DNA of 33,995 bases from Flavobacteriales bacterium. Its GTDB lineage: Bacteria; Bacteroidota; Bacteroidia; Flavobacteriales; BACL11. Both the position numbers and the translations under genes were made by a program. Below the pieces are notes generated by a model, which had not been told where the DNA came from, did no database searches, and saw nothing but the letters and a program-made list of their open reading frames with translations. Of the stretch, positions 31,580 through 33,995 are shown in pieces; within the stretch, counting starts at the first letter, position 1, and every line of letters starts with the position of its first letter. The stretch covers positions 63,108 to 97,102 of the forward strand of contig NZWX01000041.1 in assembly GCA_002697625.1 (NCBI GenBank). The letters are read 5' to 3'.

Positions 31580-31633
31580 TTATGTTATTCCCTGTTATAC
31601 ATTATGTAATTATTAACAAAAAGTTATTTAATC

Positions 31634-33995
31634 TTAAATTTGATAATTAATTTTAAATTTTATTATGCTACCCGGTTTGTACAATTTGAAAACTTCACTT
31701 TCAGAGTTAAATGACGATGTTCTCATAATTTTTTTCTGATTTAACAAGTTGTCTATACCCATAGCAATGGTAAAATTAGAATTAATATTTTTATTGAAAT
31801 TAAAATTTAAACTGTGAAATGGAGCGGTGTAAATATCTGGATTTAAATTCATTGACACAATTGATAGTGTTTTTCCTTGGACATTATAAAACAAACCTGT
31901 TTCTAACCCAATATTTTTATTTTTATAATTAAAAGATAAATTAATCATATATGGAGCTTGACCTTGCATTTGTCTGAAATATTTTCCATTGGTATTTTGA
32001 ATTGTTTCATTTTCTCTTAAGTTTGACAACCTTGAATCTAATTCTTCACCTTCTATATAAGCTTTTGATTGAATAATAGAACTATTTGCTGAAAAGTAAA
32101 AATTATGAATAAGATTTGAATATATATTTTTTCTAATTTCAAATTCTAATCCCAAAATTTCGGATGTTTCTGTGTTAATTGGTTGTATATTGTCAGGATC
32201 TGAACGAAAAGACGCAATTTCAATAGGGTTATACATTCTTTTATGAAAAAGACTGAATGCAGTTGTTTGATTGTTGTGCCAATATCTTTCGAATCTAAAA
32301 TCAAAATTATATATATCCGACACCTTTAAATCGATATTCCCATTAAAAGTAATTGCGGAAATACCATCATATATTGTTGCTAGTGATTTTTCTTTGAATG
32401 ACGGTCTTGCTGTAGTTTTTGAGATTGCAAAGCGTGTTTTAGATTTTTCATCCAAGTCATAAATAAAATTTAAACTTGGGAAAATCCCAATATCTTCTAA
32501 AACTAATTTGTTTACATATTTTTCCCCACTCTGATTTTGTCCAGAATAGTATTGTTGATAATATTCAATTCTTGTGCCCAAGACAGATTTTAGTTTTTTA
32601 TTTATGTTTAACTCCTCAGAGATATATATAGATGTGTTAAATATATTTCCGTCATACTTATTGCTTAATTGTTCTCCACCAATAATATGGAATCCAGACT
32701 GAGAATTAGTATCATTTAATAGTGAGTTCATTATCTCATTTGGATCTCCGGTAAAAGAGATTTGACTCCCATTATATGCGGTTAAGCTGTATCCTAACAC
32801 GTCGTATGATCTTGACTTGTATGTAAAATTTAAACCAGCATTAAGTTTTGCTTCTTTGTTAAAAACTTCATGATTGTTTAAAATGTCTAATGATGAAGAC
32901 AGATTAAATTCATCCAGGTACCTCCAAATTCTATTTGGATTACCTACATTACTTACATCTATCGCAAAAGTTGTATCATCTTCAATAATTGAAACTAAAT
33001 ATGGAGTTTCTCTTAGGTCTCTATCTCTAATTTTAGATATTGTTGGTGAAATTTTCCAATTGATAACCTGCTTGCCATCATTTATATTATATCTTGCGCT
33101 TAACATGATATTTGCTAGAGACCTTTCAGTAAACTCTAGAATGTCTTTTTTAAATTTGTTTACATTTGAGAAAAAATTCTCACCATTAAAAACTCCTGCC
33201 TTTTTTTCTGTATCTCTTAAAAAAAGAAAGTTTAATTTATATTTAAATTTTTGATTTTCTAAGCTAGCCCCTAATAGGCAACTGATTTTTGAATTTTGTA
33301 ATCCTAAATCACCATTTATCAATTTAGCTGGCTCAAGATCATATTCATTTCTTGCTATAGGTTTTCTCCAGTAGTTTTGTTGTGTTTCACTAAAATAATC
33401 ATAATTATTTTTAAATGAAAAAGCCCCAACAAACCCAATTTTTTTATCATTAAGATCAAACTGATTACCTCCAGAAACACTAAAACTTGAATTAATTAAA
33501 CTCATAGCCCTAATTGCAGCCAGTTCATTACTAAACGCATTACTCCATTTAATTAGATTATTATAATTAGTAACTCTATCAACTTGGGTTATTTGTAAAT
33601 TTTTATTTATTGGCAAGGTTCTTGTTCCATCATCAATTCCTAAAAAATCATACTTTCCACCATTATAGGTCAAAAATTGACTATTTAAATTAGAAAGTGG
33701 ATTGTATCCTAGACTACCAGAAAAATTAATTGTTTTGTTTTCTGGTAAAGATTTAGTTTGTATATCTACTATTCCTCCAGTAAAGTCGGCTGGTAAGTTT
33801 GCTGAGAATGACTTGTAAACTATTATATTATCAATAATATTTGTTGGGAAAATATCAACTTGTATAGCGTTTCTATCAGGGTCAAGTCCAGGTAGGTCCA
33901 ATGAGTTAAGTTGTGTTTTAGTGTATCTATCTCCAAGTCCTCTCACATACACATATTTTCCATTAGTGATTGAAATTCCAGGAACTCTTTTTATA
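31634..33995 (-). CDS. TonB-dependent outer-membrane receptor, C-terminal 786 residues (N terminus outside window)
   Basis: The reading frame is open to the window edge, so the signal peptide, any carboxypeptidase-like domain and the start of the plug are missing. The visible part begins in the plug domain with RVPGISITNGKYVYVRGLGDRY, followed by DRNAIQVDIFPTNIIDNIIVYKSF and the plug end FTGGIVDIQTKS. The rest, from about residue 110, is a 22-strand beta-barrel ending FKLYKPGSIIKFKINYQI. These receptors import siderophores, vitamins, peptides or glycans using TonB energy. No SusD-like partner is in view and the substrate is unknown. The gene stands apart, 84 bp from the small ORF. Confidence 0.93.
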   Translation of the reverse strand, partial: IKRVPGISITNGKYVYVRGLGDRYTKTQLNSLDLPGLDPDRNAIQVDIFPTNIIDNIIVYKSFSANLPADFTGGIVDIQTKSLPENKTINFSGSLGYNPLSNLNSQFLTYNGGKYDFLGIDDGTRTLPINKNLQITQVDRVTNYNNLIKWSNAFSNELAAIRAMSLINSSFSVSGGNQFDLNDKKIGFVGAFSFKNNYDYFSETQQNYWRKPIARNEYDLEPAKLINGDLGLQNSKISCLLGASLENQKFKYKLNFLFLRDTEKKAGVFNGENFFSNVNKFKKDILEFTERSLANIMLSARYNINDGKQVINWKISPTISKIRDRDLRETPYLVSIIEDDTTFAIDVSNVGNPNRIWRYLDEFNLSSSLDILNNHEVFNKEAKLNAGLNFTYKSRSYDVLGYSLTAYNGSQISFTGDPNEIMNSLLNDTNSQSGFHIIGGEQLSNKYDGNIFNTSIYISEELNINKKLKSVLGTRIEYYQQYYSGQNQSGEKYVNKLVLEDIGIFPSLNFIYDLDEKSKTRFAISKTTARPSFKEKSLATIYDGISAITFNGNIDLKVSDIYNFDFRFERYWHNNQTTAFSLFHKRMYNPIEIASFRSDPDNIQPINTETSEILGLEFEIRKNIYSNLIHNFYFSANSSIIQSKAYIEGEELDSRLSNLRENETIQNTNGKYFRQMQGQAPYMINLSFNYKNKNIGLETGLFYNVQGKTLSIVSMNLNPDIYTAPFHSLNFNFNKNINSNFTIAMGIDNLLNQKKIMRTSSFNSESEVFKLYKPGSIIKFKINYQI

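Larger units (their letters stand above)
31327..31633. other. 307-bp gap between NUDIX and TonB receptor genes
   Basis: The gap holds the 39-codon reading frame at 31430-31549 and its promoter box. Otherwise I see AT-rich sequence with no GC-rich hairpin or other gene. The NUDIX promoter must lie in 31327-31429, but no exact TAnnTTTG match is present; TCTATTTG just upstream of the start is one base off. Confidence 0.5.

Noticed and set aside
31581..31610. CTGTTATACATTATGTAATT as a dif-like sequence
   Set aside because: Only one half and the central bases resemble E. coli dif; the other arm does not match.

Overview
The window is a 34 kb piece of chromosome from a low-GC (by eye about 30%) member of the Bacteroidota, most likely a marine Flavobacteriales-type bacterium. 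The pointers are a SprE/PorW type IX secretion lipoprotein, T9SS-style C-terminal tails, a TonB-dependent receptor, an atpB-E-F-H-A operon with a long atpB, an IPExxxVDY-family gene between rnc and pyk, almost no Shine-Dalgarno sequences, and Bacteroidota-type promoters (TAnnTTTG, sometimes with an upstream TTG). Almost everything is core metabolism or cell-envelope machinery. I see no CRISPR array, insertion sequence, prophage or integrase.

Layout. (1) 1-6526, minus strand: sprE/porW, a bactofilin, an AtpZ-like protein and a small DUF6168-like membrane protein run into atpB-atpE-atpF-atpH-atpA (atpA cut by the window edge). A palindrome-associated promoter precedes atpB, and a 16-bp perfect hairpin lies between atpE and atpF. 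(2) 6623-12701, plus strand: a tightly packed operon of M23 peptidase, GH3-family enzyme, dxr, rseP and a cation/proton antiporter. (3) 12802-15128, plus: an ALDH7-type dehydrogenase and an aspartyl/asparaginyl beta-hydroxylase-like protein, each with its own promoter. (4) 15190-19289, minus: M28 peptidase, rpiB, a 489-bp very AT-rich gap, and rnr. (5) 19334-21947: a tiny lipoprotein, a secreted seven-blade propeller protein with a T9SS tail, tRNA-Asn (minus) and a PfkB-type kinase. (6) 21944-22986, minus: purN and rnhA. (7) 23108-28166, plus: the acpP-fabF-rnc-IPExxxVDY-pyk-M42 peptidase operon, joining fatty acid synthesis, RNA processing and glycolysis, followed by a DoxX-like gene. (8) 28812-33995, minus: a secreted esterase, PPK2, a NUDIX hydrolase, a probable 39-residue membrane protein, and the C-terminal part of a TonB-dependent receptor.

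No obviously new multi-gene system is present. The observations most worth following are non-coding or very small: the atpE-atpF hairpin; a GC-rich structured island between ppk2 and the esterase gene; a promoter-associated small ORF at 31430-31549; promoters that abut the start codons of purN and the esterase gene (possible leaderless mRNAs); and a change in strand composition across about 15-20 kb, centred on the AT-rich gap, that looks more like a replication terminus than an origin.
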